Assembly (NCBI RefSeq): GCF_000687475.1
Contig: NC_057319.1
Location: forward strand, 1,860,001-1,924,000
Reading direction: 5' to 3'
Length of the DNA stretch: 64,000 nt
DNA from: Ustilaginoidea virens
Lineage: Eukaryota > Ascomycota > Sordariomycetes > Hypocreales > Clavicipitaceae
Made by a program: the position numbers and the translations under genes
The notes under the pieces: generated by a model
What the model saw: the letters and a program-made list of their open reading frames with translations, nothing else
The model's database searches: none
What the model was told of the DNA's origin: nothing
Part shown: positions 44,225-56,905 of the stretch, one piece after another
Layout of the letters: every line of letters starts with the position of its first letter
Position numbering within the stretch: position 1 is the stretch's first letter

Positions 44225-44969
44225 TTATTCCCAAGAATCCAGGTCCGATGGAGGGCTGTGAGACCCAGGGCCTTGGGAGCCGGGGCCATGAGACCCAGGG
44301 CCTTGGACACCAGGGCCGTGAGAATGAGGGCCGTGAGACCCAGGGCCGTGAGACCCAGGCCCGTGAGAATGAGGCCCGTGAGAATGAGGCCCGCGAGAAT
44401 GAGGCCCGTGAGAATGAGGCCCGTGGGAATGCGGCCCGTGAGAATGAGGCCCGCGAGAATGAGGCCCGTGAGAATGAGGCCCGTGGGAATGCGGCCCATG
44501 AGAATGAGGCCCGTGAGAACGAGGCCCGTGGGAATGCGGCCCATGAGAATGCGGCCCATGAGAATGCGGCCCATGAGAATGCGGCCCGGGAGCTTCAAGC
44601 CCGTCAAACTCAGGGTCGTCAGACTCAGACCCGTGATACTCAGACCCGCGAGACCTGCCGTCCGAGGGACCGTGTGCTTGTTCACCACCAGTCTAAAATC
44701 TCGTAATCAGTAAAATGCCATGATCAAAGAAGTTGTTCTGCCCCCCTCGCCCACCAGCTTACCGGCAGGTTCGGCGCCGAGGCGCTAAACAGCGCGGGAA
44801 AGACAGATCCGAGCTTGTACCAGTACGCAGCCATACCCAGGAGGGCAAGCAAAAGTATGAGCAAAACGAAAGCAACGGCGTAATTGTCGCCTCCATCATC
44901 GGCGAGTGCTCGAGCTCTGGGAGCCGGTCGATATGAAAGAGGGTAGGTCAGCAGCGCGGGCAACTCGAC
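44225..44969 (-). CDS. Single-pass membrane protein with histidine-rich GPHSH pentapeptide repeats (5' end unresolved)
   Basis: Minus-strand exons 44763-44969 and 44225-44692, separated by a 70-bp intron (GTAAGC...TTACTGATT...TTTTAG), give at least 224 residues. Exon 1 contains one strong membrane helix (YAVAFVLLILLLALLGMAAY). Exon 2 starts TGGEQAHGPSDGR, has an acidic stretch, then 22 pentapeptides of the form G-P-H-S-H (variants R, G, Q, V), and ends SPPSDLDSWE. This spliced frame has no ATG in exon 2, so it is invisible as an ATG-initiated open frame; the other frames across the array translate to GLIL or ENEAR repeats with no continuity. About 35 histidines in the tail suggest metal binding (inference). 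The 5' start is unknown: the acceptor at 44970-44971 implies an upstream exon, perhaps within 45064-45303. Confidence 0.7.
44240..44585. repeat. 15-bp coding minisatellite, about 22 units
   Basis: Tandem 15-mers of the type GGGCCKCATTCTCAY (minus strand). Units keep the Gly-Pro codons and vary mainly at the third and fifth codons. The left-hand units (44240-44345, the protein's C-terminal end) are the most degenerate. Confidence 0.9.
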
Positions 44970-45562
44970 CTGTGCGGTAACTCGTCAACATGTCGCCGTC
45001 AAGTCTGGCATTTTGACGTGGATGCAAAGGAACCCCCTGGCTCACCCTGTTTAGACAGTACCACTAGAAACACATGAGCAGGGAGAGGACGCCCATGACG
45101 CCAACCACAGCGTGGTGCATCGTGACGTCGAACGAGTTGGGGAACGGCATCGATAGTCTCTGTATTATGTTGCTGCTTTGCGTAAACGGATAGATGAAAC
45201 CAGCCAAGTGTCCAAGCGTATGTATGTTGTGCAGATCGGGGCTGTACATGGTATGCTGGGCGAGGGAAGAAAGGTTGGGAAGCCCCAAAGTCGGTGCCAT
45301 CTTTATCAATGCGAGCGTAGACAGTCCTTCCTTCCCCCTACGACGAGAGTTGGCGGCCAACCTGGAAAGCGACACGCCCATTCGCAGCCGCCTGGAGTCC
45401 CGGACAGTCCCAGACTCCCAGCCTGCTTCCTCACCGGGGACCCTATGTCCAGTCTCGTGCTCCTCAAAGGGAATCCGCTGCTCTCACTGGCCTCCAGACG
45501 TCTGGTCAATTGACTTGTGTTTACCGGTGCCACCAGACGCCCTTCAAGCCCAGGCACACGCA

Positions 45563-45938
45563 TCAGTAGTGGCCCCAGACATCTTTTACGTAGCCCTCCG
45601 TCAACCGCTCATCCTCGCCATACACGTCCTGCCACCCGACGAAGCCCTTGTCCAGCACCACCACCTCCTGGTCGACGTTGCTCCTCCCATCCTCCCCCAG
45701 CCTCTTGAGCAACGCCTCCCTCTCACGAGCGTACTTGAGGGCCGCGCTCGGCCCCCGCTGCTGGCTCAGTGCGCAGTGAAACACCACCGTCTTGGTGTCC
45801 TTGAGCTTGCGAACGAGGGTCGGCATCATGGCATCCAGCTGGATGCTGGGAATGTTGGTGCAGCCCTTGATGTGGCCGCCTATATAATCTACTTGGCGTC
45901 AGGACATGTCTGCTTTCACCCTATGCAGCCATTTTGCC

Positions 45939-45986
<48 letters not shown>

Positions 45987-46176
45987 TGTGAGTGGTTGTT
46001 GTTGGCCGGCCTGGGTCTATGGCAGCAAGGTGATTTGGAATGTCAGAGGAAGAAGTCCTACCGTCATCTCGAACGTCGATAATGGCGTAGCTCGGGTTCG
46101 GCGACCCCATTTCTTGTAGAATCTTTTCGGAGAGCGACTTTGCAGATATGCGCCGCAAGGTTGCAATGCTGGCCAT
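45563..46176 (-). CDS. Cdc25-like rhodanese-fold phosphatase (Ych1 type)
   Basis: Minus-strand exons 46062-46176 and 45563-45888 (146 residues). The 173-bp intron (GTAGGA...CTGACG...AAGTAG) joins DVRDD to DYIGGHIKGCTNIPS, restoring the conserved rhodanese motif. The catalytic loop is HCALSQQRGP, with Cys77 and Arg83 in the CX5R arrangement of Cdc25-type phosphatases and arsenate reductases. Relatives are S. cerevisiae Ych1 and Arr2 and S. pombe Ibp1, small phosphatases of poorly known substrate. The intron contains a 43-nt homopolymer (A on the coding strand). A double TACTCCGTA motif lies about 150-165 bp upstream of the start. Confidence 0.92.
45943..45985. repeat. 43-nt T homopolymer inside an intron
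   Basis: The longest homopolymer in the window. It lies wholly within the intron of the Ych1-like gene, as poly-A on the coding strand. Confidence 0.85.
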
Positions 46177-47017
46177 TTTGCGGAGGGGAGGTGCATACCC
46201 TTATGTGGTGAAGAAACGGACGACTTGGATACAAACGTGACAGAAAAGTCCTGAAGCAGACGATGGCTTGCGGATTGCAGAACAATGTCACGCGTTTCTC
46301 ACAAATGCCTCGAGGAGGTAGAGAGAGATACTCCGTACTCCGTACGCAGCAAGTAGGTATGTGGAACACGGCAGCAGGGGGTTCGCACAGACCCCACTTC
46401 AAGACGTCTTGTCTCTCGGTGCCTCCAGCTGATCCTGGTTCTGGTGACAGCACGTCAATATTATCCCCCGTCTGTTATCAGTCGCAGGACAGCTCAGAAT
46501 AGTTCTCGATAGGGTGTAACATATCTTGTCTGGTCAACCGTCAGAGCTGACGAGCGGGGTGGCTGTGGCTAGGAACCAGCTTGGCGCGTCAGATAAGGAG
46601 GTACATAGTCAACCCGGCTATCCGGTTCGCAGCCCCAGGCAAACCTGGCGAGGCCGCTCCATTGGCCCACAACAAGACGCCCATTCCATTCTCGAGTCTA
46701 CCAAATGTGCCGTCATCTCGTGCAAGGCTTTCTTTCTACTCGAGCTGATGGATATCATACGCTTCTTCCCTTTCGCAAGTACGCCCCGATGATCCAAACC
46801 ACGCCATAACCGAGGCTCGTGACAGTGAAATGACTACGCAACGCAAATACTCCAATTCGCCGGACCGCTCCTAATAAATCCCGTAACGGCTCGACACGCA
46901 AAAAGAAAAAAAGAGAAAAAAAATAAAGAAAAGAAAAGAAAAGAAAAGACAGAAAAAGCAAAGCAAAAGACAAAAGTAACATGCAAAGCGGAAGCCAACC
47001 CTCCATGAGGCCGCTTT
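46177..47017. other. Intergenic stretch between Ych1-like gene and ADA2
   Basis: Promoter of the Ych1-like gene (with TACTCCGTACTCCGTA at 46327-46342) and the ADA2 3' region, which has an AAAAG-rich tract at about 46903-46955. No gene seen. Confidence 0.5.
46327..46342. repeat. Overlapping pair of TACTCCGTA motifs
   Basis: Two copies share two bases. This is the densest instance of the 9-mer that recurs in spacers throughout the window. Confidence 0.8.
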
Positions 47018-48682
47018 TCATGCCTTGCCTAACCAGCCAGCGCTAATGAAAAAGTCGAAAATCCGCGCCCCTTTTTGCGAGTCGAGGCGGCATATTTCCT
47101 TGGCTTGCTTCTTCTTCAACGACCCATTCGTCTTCAGTGCCTCCCTGAGTAATTGCTCTTTGATCATCAGATACGGCTTGGGTTGGAGTCGGATGCCTTC
47201 GCAAAGTTTGGCTTCTTCGGGCGTGAGGAGATGCAAGTCTGCCGCCGTGTCTTGGTTCAGCTGAAGGGGCTGCAAACCAGAAATCGGCTGCGGCATGTGT
47301 TTTGGCCTAAGCGGGGTGTGGCCGTTGATGCCGTTGACGCCATCGACGCCGTTGGCTTCGCCGCTGGCCGGGGGCTTAGCATCGCCATTGACCCCTTCTC
47401 CGTTTGTCTGGGCAGTAGGTCGAAGCGCCAGTTCCGGTGCGACGAGGAGTGCCGCACCGCTGGGCGGATCCGGGGGCGCCTGTTGCTTTGACCGTTGGTT
47501 TGTCGCCAGCCTCTCCCTGTCCATTGAGCCCATGGGCACCGCCCTTTGAATTCGCGCTGCCTTTTCCGCCTCGTACTTTTCGCCGCTGCGAAGATCTCCA
47601 ATCTTGAGGCTGCGCCATTCTTGTAGCTGGGAAATGGCCTGCCTCAGATTCTGCTCGTCGATAAGTCCTTGGTTGAAGTCCTCGAAGTCCTTGTGGTTCA
47701 TGATCCTTGCAAACGGCTTGGCCTTTTGCAGCAGCTCCTTTTCGTCTTTTGATCGTTTCTTCTCAACCTTGGTGTTTTCCCTATATTCCAGCAGGTCATG
47801 CTCGAAGACGACCTTTTTTCTTTCCGCCCTTTGCGTGAGTCGACAGTTGTAGATGTCCATCACTGTCAGCTTGAGCTCCATTTCTGGTTCGAGCTCGCCA
47901 GTTCGCGGATTCAGTCCGTCACCAGGGTCAAACTGCATGTGCTGCACCGCTTCCTCTGCTTCGTTGGCGTATTCCGTCTCAAACTCCAGACGTCCAGGCA
48001 TAAAACCTTGAATTTCGTGGCAACTCGGCACACTGGCTGTTGGTTTCGTCTTTGGTTGCAAAGCTGGCGCGCTCTTGGACTTTTCCCGCCGCTCCTCTAT
48101 CCTTCTCTTCTTTTGCGCCTGAAACTCCTCGCGAGGCACCTCATTGGCGAGCTCGCAATCACGTGGCCGACATCGTTTGGGTAGTGGGAAGCACGGCGAG
48201 TCTACATATGTTCGAAGATAGTGATCGCGAACTTCATCCTTTTCACGAAATCCTCCGATATGGTCAGCGATATCCGCCCATGACCCCAGGCCGTATATTT
48301 CAGCGCCTTCTAGCAGAAGCAGTTCCTCGTCGGCGCCCCAGTCGCGCTCGAAAATGGGGAAGGAATTCTGCTCAATGACTCGGAACGCATGAGTTGCTGG
48401 GTCATGGGTATTCCGAGACTCTCCCTTGGCAAAGCAGGACACACACAGGTCGAAATCAGAACATGCCGAGTCCGCGCACCTAATGCGAACCTATTTCCGA
48501 CACAGCTGTGTCAGCATACATGACATTTCTGAGTGGCAGCAGATACGGATGACGTAGTGGCGAGGTGCGAAAAGACGTGCACAAGAACATACTGTCGATG
48601 TGATGTCGGATGAGCAAACATCGCAAACATATTTCACGCCACCTTCCCCTCTCGTGACCGTCTTTTTCCGGATGACGCCCAT
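47018..48682 (-). CDS. ADA2: Transcriptional adapter 2 (SAGA/ADA complex)
   Basis: Minus-strand exons 48593-48682 and 47018-48490 (520 residues); the 102-bp intron (GTATGT...GCTGACAC...ATAG, phase 0) falls inside the zinc finger. Domains in order: ZZ zinc finger (Cys20, 23, 35, 40, 46, 49), SANT/Myb-like domain at about residues 80-125 ([20 protein letters not shown], then [19 protein letters not shown]), the ADA2 central region with [18 protein letters not shown], and a C-terminal SWIRM domain ([19 protein letters not shown] to [11 protein letters not shown]). A Gly/Ala/Val-rich linker with GVNGDA and [10 protein letters not shown] precedes SWIRM. Ada2 binds Gcn5 and stimulates histone acetylation. 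It diverges from GAL7 across about 900 bp. Confidence 0.94.
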
Positions 48683-50920
<2,238 letters not shown>

Positions 50921-51314
50921 AACAAACGTGTATAGTATGCTGGTATGATTATTTTATATCGACAAGTCCCGCAAAGAGCTGCGGCGCAACCAATCGCATA
51001 GCCTGTGAAAAAAAAAAAAAAAGCAAAATCTTATGTAGGGAGGAGTTGCACAAAACGATGCATCAGCTAAAGCGGACGATAATCCAACGCCATCACCTGG
51101 CTTCCCTTTTGACTTGCCACGATCGAAGGCCTGGCCATGTATGGATTATTCTGGTGGCGAACGCCGGCCATTGGAACCTAAGCTAGGTACCTCCTAGAAC
51201 AGGAGGCGGCACTGCTACAAGTCAAGAGCGTCAAGAATGGGAAGGCATCACCCCAAAATACACTCGCCCCCCCCCCCCCTTTTTTTTTTTCGAATTTGAG
51301 AAGCCTAAAGTCGC
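50921..51314. other. Spacer between convergent GAL7 and ERG28
   Basis: 3' flanks only. It holds a 13-nt C run followed directly by 11 T (51267-51290). Confidence 0.6.
51267..51290. repeat. C13-T11 homopolymer junction
   Basis: It sits 25 bp past the ERG28 stop codon, in its presumed 3' untranslated region. Confidence 0.8.
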
Positions 51315-51894
51315 CTAGTATACCGTGACATAATAGTCGCGGACCAGAGGCATCCAGATTAAAGCGCAAGTGGCTAGCGTAAATGGGAAAACCTGGGGCA
51401 GACCAAAAGTCATGCTTCCAAAGACGAACTTTTCGCTGAAAAAGTGGCCAAAAGCCACAACGTATGTCCAGTACGCAATATTGTACACGGGACCCAGGTG
51501 CAAATTGTACGCAGCATAGCAACGAACAATGGACGTGATCAGGGTCCAGGTGCCGAAAATACGTCCTGCCAGGGGAGTCAGCTGGTCGGTGGCGTTGGGG
51601 TCGTTCTGGGCCGAGACGAGCTTGTCCGTCGAGTCTTCGGGGTCGAATGTTGCAGTCGCGGGGGGAAGCTTGGTGTTCCGGATGAACCGGCCGTTGTAGA
51701 GGCGACGCGAAAAGTGTAGTGTGGAATAGGTCTGGAGGCAATTGCCAATGGATATCACGGAGAGCTTGTAGTGGGTGGACCTTGATTAGCTTGAGGCTTG
51801 CGGCAGAGCAGGAAGGATGGGGATGACATACGACGAACATGTAATAGGGCAGAATGCCCTTGCCCTCGGGCAAGACAGACTTGAGGCTATCCAT
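51315..51894 (-). CDS. ERG28: Ergosterol biosynthetic protein 28
   Basis: Minus-strand exons 51832-51894 and 51315-51764 (170 residues), intron of 67 bp (GTATGT...CAAG, phase 0), rebuilding GILPYYMFV|LSVISIGNCLQTYST at the first membrane helix. RRLYNGRFIRN, GRIFGTWTLITSIVRCYAAY, VYNIAYWTYVVAFGHFFSEKF and the C-terminal helix are all conserved in the family. Erg28 is an ER membrane scaffold that tethers the C-4 demethylation enzymes (Erg25, Erg26, Erg27) and other sterol enzymes. Four membrane helices are expected. It diverges from IFA38, another ER lipid gene. Confidence 0.93.
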
Positions 51895-52647
51895 TTGAGG
51901 ACTGTGATAAGGAGCACGGAGTATCGGGGGTTCGATCAATTCAGCTTGATGGGGTCAAAGTTTGATGCGATGCATTGGTTCCGTCTGGTGCATTGCGAAT
52001 TTGGGACTAGTTGGGTACGGAGTACATGTCAGGTATCAACAGGTATCTTATATATACCGTTCGGATGCAGCGAATGCCTGTTGGCACCTACGCTGACGAT
52101 GATACACTGTACATACCTCCCAGGTACGGAATCACTGCGAAAAGGTAAAGTGCACAGTCTGCATATGAATGCAAGCGACGTTTCAGTTTCGAGGCATAGC
52201 AGACTCCTGGTTCATCCCGGCCGTCATCGCCCTTGTTTTGTTCCGTCGAGCTCAGCTCAACAAATTCGGTCCCACATGCCTTGCGCAATTGCCGAGCCCA
52301 GGTTTGCCAACGACATGACTAACTCCCTCCCACACGGCCAAGTTGCGACATTCTAGCCATGTGCAATCAAGTTGGGCTCGTAACCAAAACCTGCATACCT
52401 TGGCCAGCTTTGTCTCTAGCTTGAATCGACGACACCCGAAGGAATCTGCAAGCTTTTCCTCCTCCAGGCACAGGTGTAATTCAAGGAACCGCCCGTCAGT
52501 GGGGCTGCAGGGGTCACCACGGCGGCACTTGGCGAACTATTACCCTGACCTGACCTTTCTCTCCCAAGCTCGAACCGCTCGACCTTTCTCTCATACTTGA
52601 TTCTTAATTTATTGCCACAGATCCTGCCGCTCAGCGCATCGCTCAAA
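51895..52647. other. Divergent ERG28-IFA38 promoter region
   Basis: 753 bp shared between two divergent ER lipid genes; one TACGGAGTA motif (52016-52024). I see no further gene. Confidence 0.55.
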
Positions 52648-53747
52648 ATGGACAGAATACTGGAGAGCCCTCCCTTGGCGGCCCTCAAGCCCTGTCTCGA
52701 CCAGCTTCCTTCAATCCCTCAATTCGTTGTCGGCGCCCTGGCTGGTGTCGGCGCCCTGGTCCTGGCATTGAAGCTTGTCAGCTTCACTCGACTTTTCTTG
52801 AGCAATTTTCTTCTCTCCGGCGTCAACGTAAGTCATGGCAGCTGATGGGTACGTCCTCGGGTCATCACTAACCACCTTAACCACAGCTTCGAAAGTATGG
52901 CCGAGCTGGGTCGTGGGCCGTGGTGACTGGTGCCTCCGACGGCCTCGGCAAGGAATATGCCTCTCAGCTGGCTGCCAGAGGCTTCAACCTTGTCCTCGTA
53001 TCCCGAACCAAGACCAAGCTTGAAACGCTAGCCAAGGAGCTCGAGCAAAAATACATTGGCAGAGGCCTCCAGATCAAGATTCATGCCATGGACTTTGCCC
53101 AAGATGACGATGCCGACTACGAGCAATTGGCCGAGCTTATCCGTGCTCTTGACGTCGCAATCTTGATCAACAATGTTGGACAGAGCCACAGCATGCCTGT
53201 GTCTTTTCTCGAGACCCCCAAGGAAGAGCTTCAGAACATTGTTACCGTCAACTGCTTGGGAACCTTGAAAGTCACTCGGGTGGTTGCTCCCATTCTCAAG
53301 GAACGCAAGCACGGTTTGATCCTGACCATGGGCTCATTTGGTGGTTGGACTCCCACTCCTTATCTGGCCACGTATTCCGGCAGCAAGGCTTTCCTTCAGC
53401 AGTGGAGCAATGCGCTCTCCTCTGAGCTTGCGGATGACCATATCGATGTCTACCTTGTTCTGAGCCACCTAGTGACCACTGCCATGAGCAAGGTACGCCG
53501 TCCCAGCCTTCTCGTGCCCAATGCTCGCAACTTTGTCAAGTCAGCCCTCGGCAAGGTTGGCCTTGGTGGCTACCAAACCGCCCCAAACACATATACACCT
53601 TGGTGGAGTCACTCTTTCATGCTGTGGTTGATCGAGAACATTGCCGGCGTCAACAGCCCAATTACAATCTGGTACAACAAGAAGATGCATGTGGATATCC
53701 GAAAGCGAGCTCTTCGCAAGCAAGCCCGCGAGGGCAAGAAGCAGTAG
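52648..53747 (+). CDS. IFA38: Very-long-chain 3-oxoacyl-CoA reductase
   Basis: Exons 52648-52827 and 52887-53747 (346 residues; yeast Ifa38 is 347). Intron 59 bp (GTAAGT...CTTAAC...CACAG, phase 0). An N-terminal membrane helix (about 25-50) is followed by a short-chain dehydrogenase domain: [14 protein letters not shown] (NADPH-binding TGxxxGxG), [14 protein letters not shown] (catalytic Ser) and YSGSKAF (YxxxK). The C-terminus ends in a lysine-rich, KKxx-like stretch (QAREGKKQ), consistent with ER retention. It performs the first reduction of the fatty acid elongation cycle that supplies very-long-chain acyl groups for sphingolipids. Confidence 0.94.
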
Positions 53748-54408
53748 GCACCTGCGAGACTGGTCAATGGTGGACAGACGGGATCAGGCTCTGCCCGTAG
53801 CAAGATTTGAACATGGTGTCAATGAGGCTCTTTGTTGAAAGGACGGGGTTGCGAACATGGGTCATTTATGAATTAGAAGACAGTGAGTGAGTGGATGGAT
53901 GAGACCAAAGTACGACGGGGCTTGCCTTTGGGGGAGATTGATACGGGGACTGTTGTGTGATGCAGTCAAGTTGTAGACTGAACAATTGCTTCAATCACGA
54001 TATCACGATATCAACCCTAACCAGAAACACGCCCGTATTCATTTACGCATTGTGCGGAAGAAAAATGGGAAATGGGAAATGGTTGGCGGAACATACCAAG
54101 GTGTCAATGCTGGTATGATGTCACTGTCGGATGAACACAAACTAACCCCTGCGCCGCGACAAACCCAAGCAGACAAGACCAGACCACCTGCGAGTTAAAG
54201 CGATGGGATTTGAACGAGGAAAAAAAAGTGCTTGGAGTCTAGACTGCTTTGGCTGCCCTTGCCTCGAGACTCCAGGGCTCCGCGTCTGTCTTTTGTCGCG
54301 ACCCAACGCTTCCCCACTCCACTCGCTGATCAAGCGCTGTTTGGCTGCGGATGACTCATGGAGCCACAAACACCACACCTTTAATAGCTCTCTTTCTTCT
54401 TCTCCTAC
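53748..54408. other. Spacer between IFA38 and HTS1
   Basis: 3' flank of IFA38 and HTS1 promoter. A B-box-like sequence near 54206 (minus strand) does not form a T-arm, so I do not call a tRNA. Confidence 0.5.
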
Positions 54409-56186
54409 ATGTGTGTCGGGTCCGGCATGCTGTTTGCGCTGAACAGACGCATATACCAAACTTCATTCGTGCAGACGAGCACGTCGTTTGGTGCTTTGGT
54501 TTTACGCAGTTTCAGGTCTTCTTCTCCCCCCCTTGGACAAACAACTCGAGCTTTTGCGACGCGCGAACAAGAAACGATGGCGACCCCGGACGCCAAGGCG
54601 TCCCGCGCCCCGGCGGTCACGCTGAAGACACCCAAGGGCACGAGGGATTGGAGTGGCCAGGATATGCTACTCCGCGAGGAAGTCTTGTATGTCTTGCGTC
54701 ACCAACATCAAGCCCGGTCACCATCGGGGTCGTTCCACCCACGCTTGTGATTTCTAACCAGGCTCGTAGCAAGATGATTACCGACGTTTTCAAGAAGCAC
54801 GGCGGCACTCCTCTGGACACTCCAGTGTTTGAGCTCAAGGAGATTCTTTCTGGCAGTGAGTCGGCGGAACAAACGAATCTCCGACATCTTCTATCCTGCT
54901 GCATGACTCACAAGTGGAACACAGAATACGGCGAGGATTCGAAACTCATTTACGATTTGCAGGACCAGGGTGGCGAGCTTTGCTCCCTGCGTTACGATCT
55001 GACAGTCCCTTTCGCCCGGTGGCTGGCCATGAACAATATTCAATCGGTCAAGCGCTATCACATCGCCAAGGTCTACCGAAGAGACCAGCCGGCCATTGCC
55101 CGGGGACGATTCCGCGAGTTTCACCAGTGTGATTTCGACATTGCTGGATTGTACGACCCTATGATTCCTGACGCCGAGGTTCTGCGAATCATCGTCGAGG
55201 TGTTTGAGGCTCTGAAACTGGGTGTCTCCATCAAACTCAACCACAGACAAGTCCTCGATGGTATGTTTGCTGTTGCGGGTGTTGCGCCAGACAAAATCCG
55301 AACAATCAGCTCCGCAGTGGACAAGCTAGACAAGATGTCCTGGGAGGAAGTCAAGAAGGAGATGGTTGAGGAAAAAGGCCTTGCTGCCGAGGTTGCTGAT
55401 CGAATTGGAGAATATGTCCGCCACGCCGGCACCATCTCTGAGACACTAGCACTTCTCAAATCCAAGGAAGAGCTAGTCGCAAACGAACAGGTCAAGCGTG
55501 GCCTGGAAGACATGACTCTGCTGGCGTCCTACGTCGAAGCCTTTGGCATCTCTGACAAGATCTCGTTCGATCTCTCACTCGCCCGAGGCCTTGACTATTA
55601 CACGGGCTTGATTTATGAAGTCATCAACCTGCCTCCCAAACCCGAGGAAGGTTCCAAGACTGGGAAAAAGTCCAAGAAGGATGACCCTGCCAGCCAGGTC
55701 GGGAGCATTGCTGCTGGTGGCCGCTATGATAACCTAGTAGGCATGTACGGCAAGAAGCAGATCCCCTGCGTCGGTATTTCATTCGGAGTTGACCGTATCT
55801 TCACGATACTGGAGGCCCAACGCCAAAAAGAGGGCCTCAAGCAGAAGCGTGACATTGACGTGTACGTGATGGCCTTTGGTGACAAAGAGTTTACCGGTTT
55901 GCTCACCGAGCGAATGTCGGTTGCTCAGAGACTGTGGGACGCAGGCATTCGTGCCGAATTCTCTCCCAAAGTCAAGCCCAAGCTGCCCCAGCAGTTCAAA
56001 GCGGCCGAGGGTGTGCCTCTGGGCGTTATTCTGGGTCAAGAAGAGCTCGCTGCTGGGCAAGTCAGACTCAAGGTCCTAGGGCAAAGGGAGAATAAGGGGG
56101 ACGATGACAAGCCGGCGGAAAAGGATGACGGAAAACTGGTTGCATTGGATGAGCTGGCGGATGAGGTGAAAAAACTGCTGGTTTAG
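54409..56186 (+). CDS. HTS1: Histidyl-tRNA synthetase, mitochondrial and cytosolic forms
   Basis: Exons 54409-54686, 54770-54855 and 54925-56186 (541 residues from the first ATG). Splicing restores REEVFKMITDVF and [16 protein letters not shown]. The first 56 residues are basic, Ser/Arg-rich and hydroxylated (RRIYQTSF...RSFRSSSPP), a mitochondrial presequence with ATGs at 54409 and 54427. A third in-frame ATG at 54577 (MATPDAKA) would give a 485-residue cytosolic enzyme. Class II motifs: motif 2 [14 protein letters not shown], the His-binding ARGLDYYTG, and motif 3 [10 protein letters not shown]. The C-terminal anticodon-binding domain starts at about [10 protein letters not shown]. One gene serving both compartments by alternative starts is established for yeast HTS1; here it is inferred from the layout. 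Confidence 0.94.
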
Positions 56187-56905
56187 GGGATAAGGAAGCA
56201 AACGCACAAAATTAAATTACAACATGTAGACAAAAACTGCATATAGACAAAAGCTGGCCCACGACTCCCCGATTCGTGATGTGACCCAGCTGTATTTGTT
56301 GCGGTGGGGCAACCTAGCTGCTACCTAGCTCGAGTGTAGCTTGAAGCCTGCCATCTTGCTCGGAAACGTCAAGTCTGACATCGTTCAGTATATAATTCAA
56401 CCGGCATTTCTGGGTCTGATGCAACAAATTCCGAGGCCATCCCTCGTCGTCCTCGAGCTTTGGCGTCGTGGCAATGGGTGTTGAAAGCAGTGTTGCGGCC
56501 TAATCAGGACTAGCGCACCTACCATGATCCCTGTCGCGAAAAACCCAAGCTTGCTTACCAGCCTCTGCGAGTCTTCAAATTGTTTTGCCGGGCTGCATCA
56601 TCACCGCCCTCATTAATCTTGGTACGACGCGGTGCCATTCCTCTTTTTCACTCGCTCATACGAAGCCTGGCCCTATTGACGTATGAACGCGGATCGCGGG
56701 ACGACCCAATCCCTCGGATTAGCCTTGGCGCTACCTCTAGCAACAACTGCTCCCAAGCTACTTCTTTTTAATGGTTCAATAATCGCGTCGAACCCATCCT
56801 CTTCCATCGCCTTCCCCCAACCTAGCCAAGAACGAGCGGGGCGATTGGAAAAGGCTTGCTCTCGGCTGCTGGGCAGATTTAAGCTCTGGTTGAGGCAGTA
56901 TTCCG
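56187..56905. other. Spacer between HTS1 and NUP170
   Basis: About 720 bp of HTS1 3' flank and NUP170 promoter. Several short open frames show no domain. Confidence 0.5.

Noticed and set aside
44213..44713. ENEAR-repeat and GLIL-repeat frames over the 15-bp array
   Set aside because: Neither connects to non-repetitive coding sequence. The spliced GPHSH frame joins a membrane exon and ends in a sensible stop.
54196..54216. Minus-strand GTTCAAATCC resembling a tRNA B-box
   Set aside because: The flanking bases do not pair as a T-stem and no A-box lies at the right distance.
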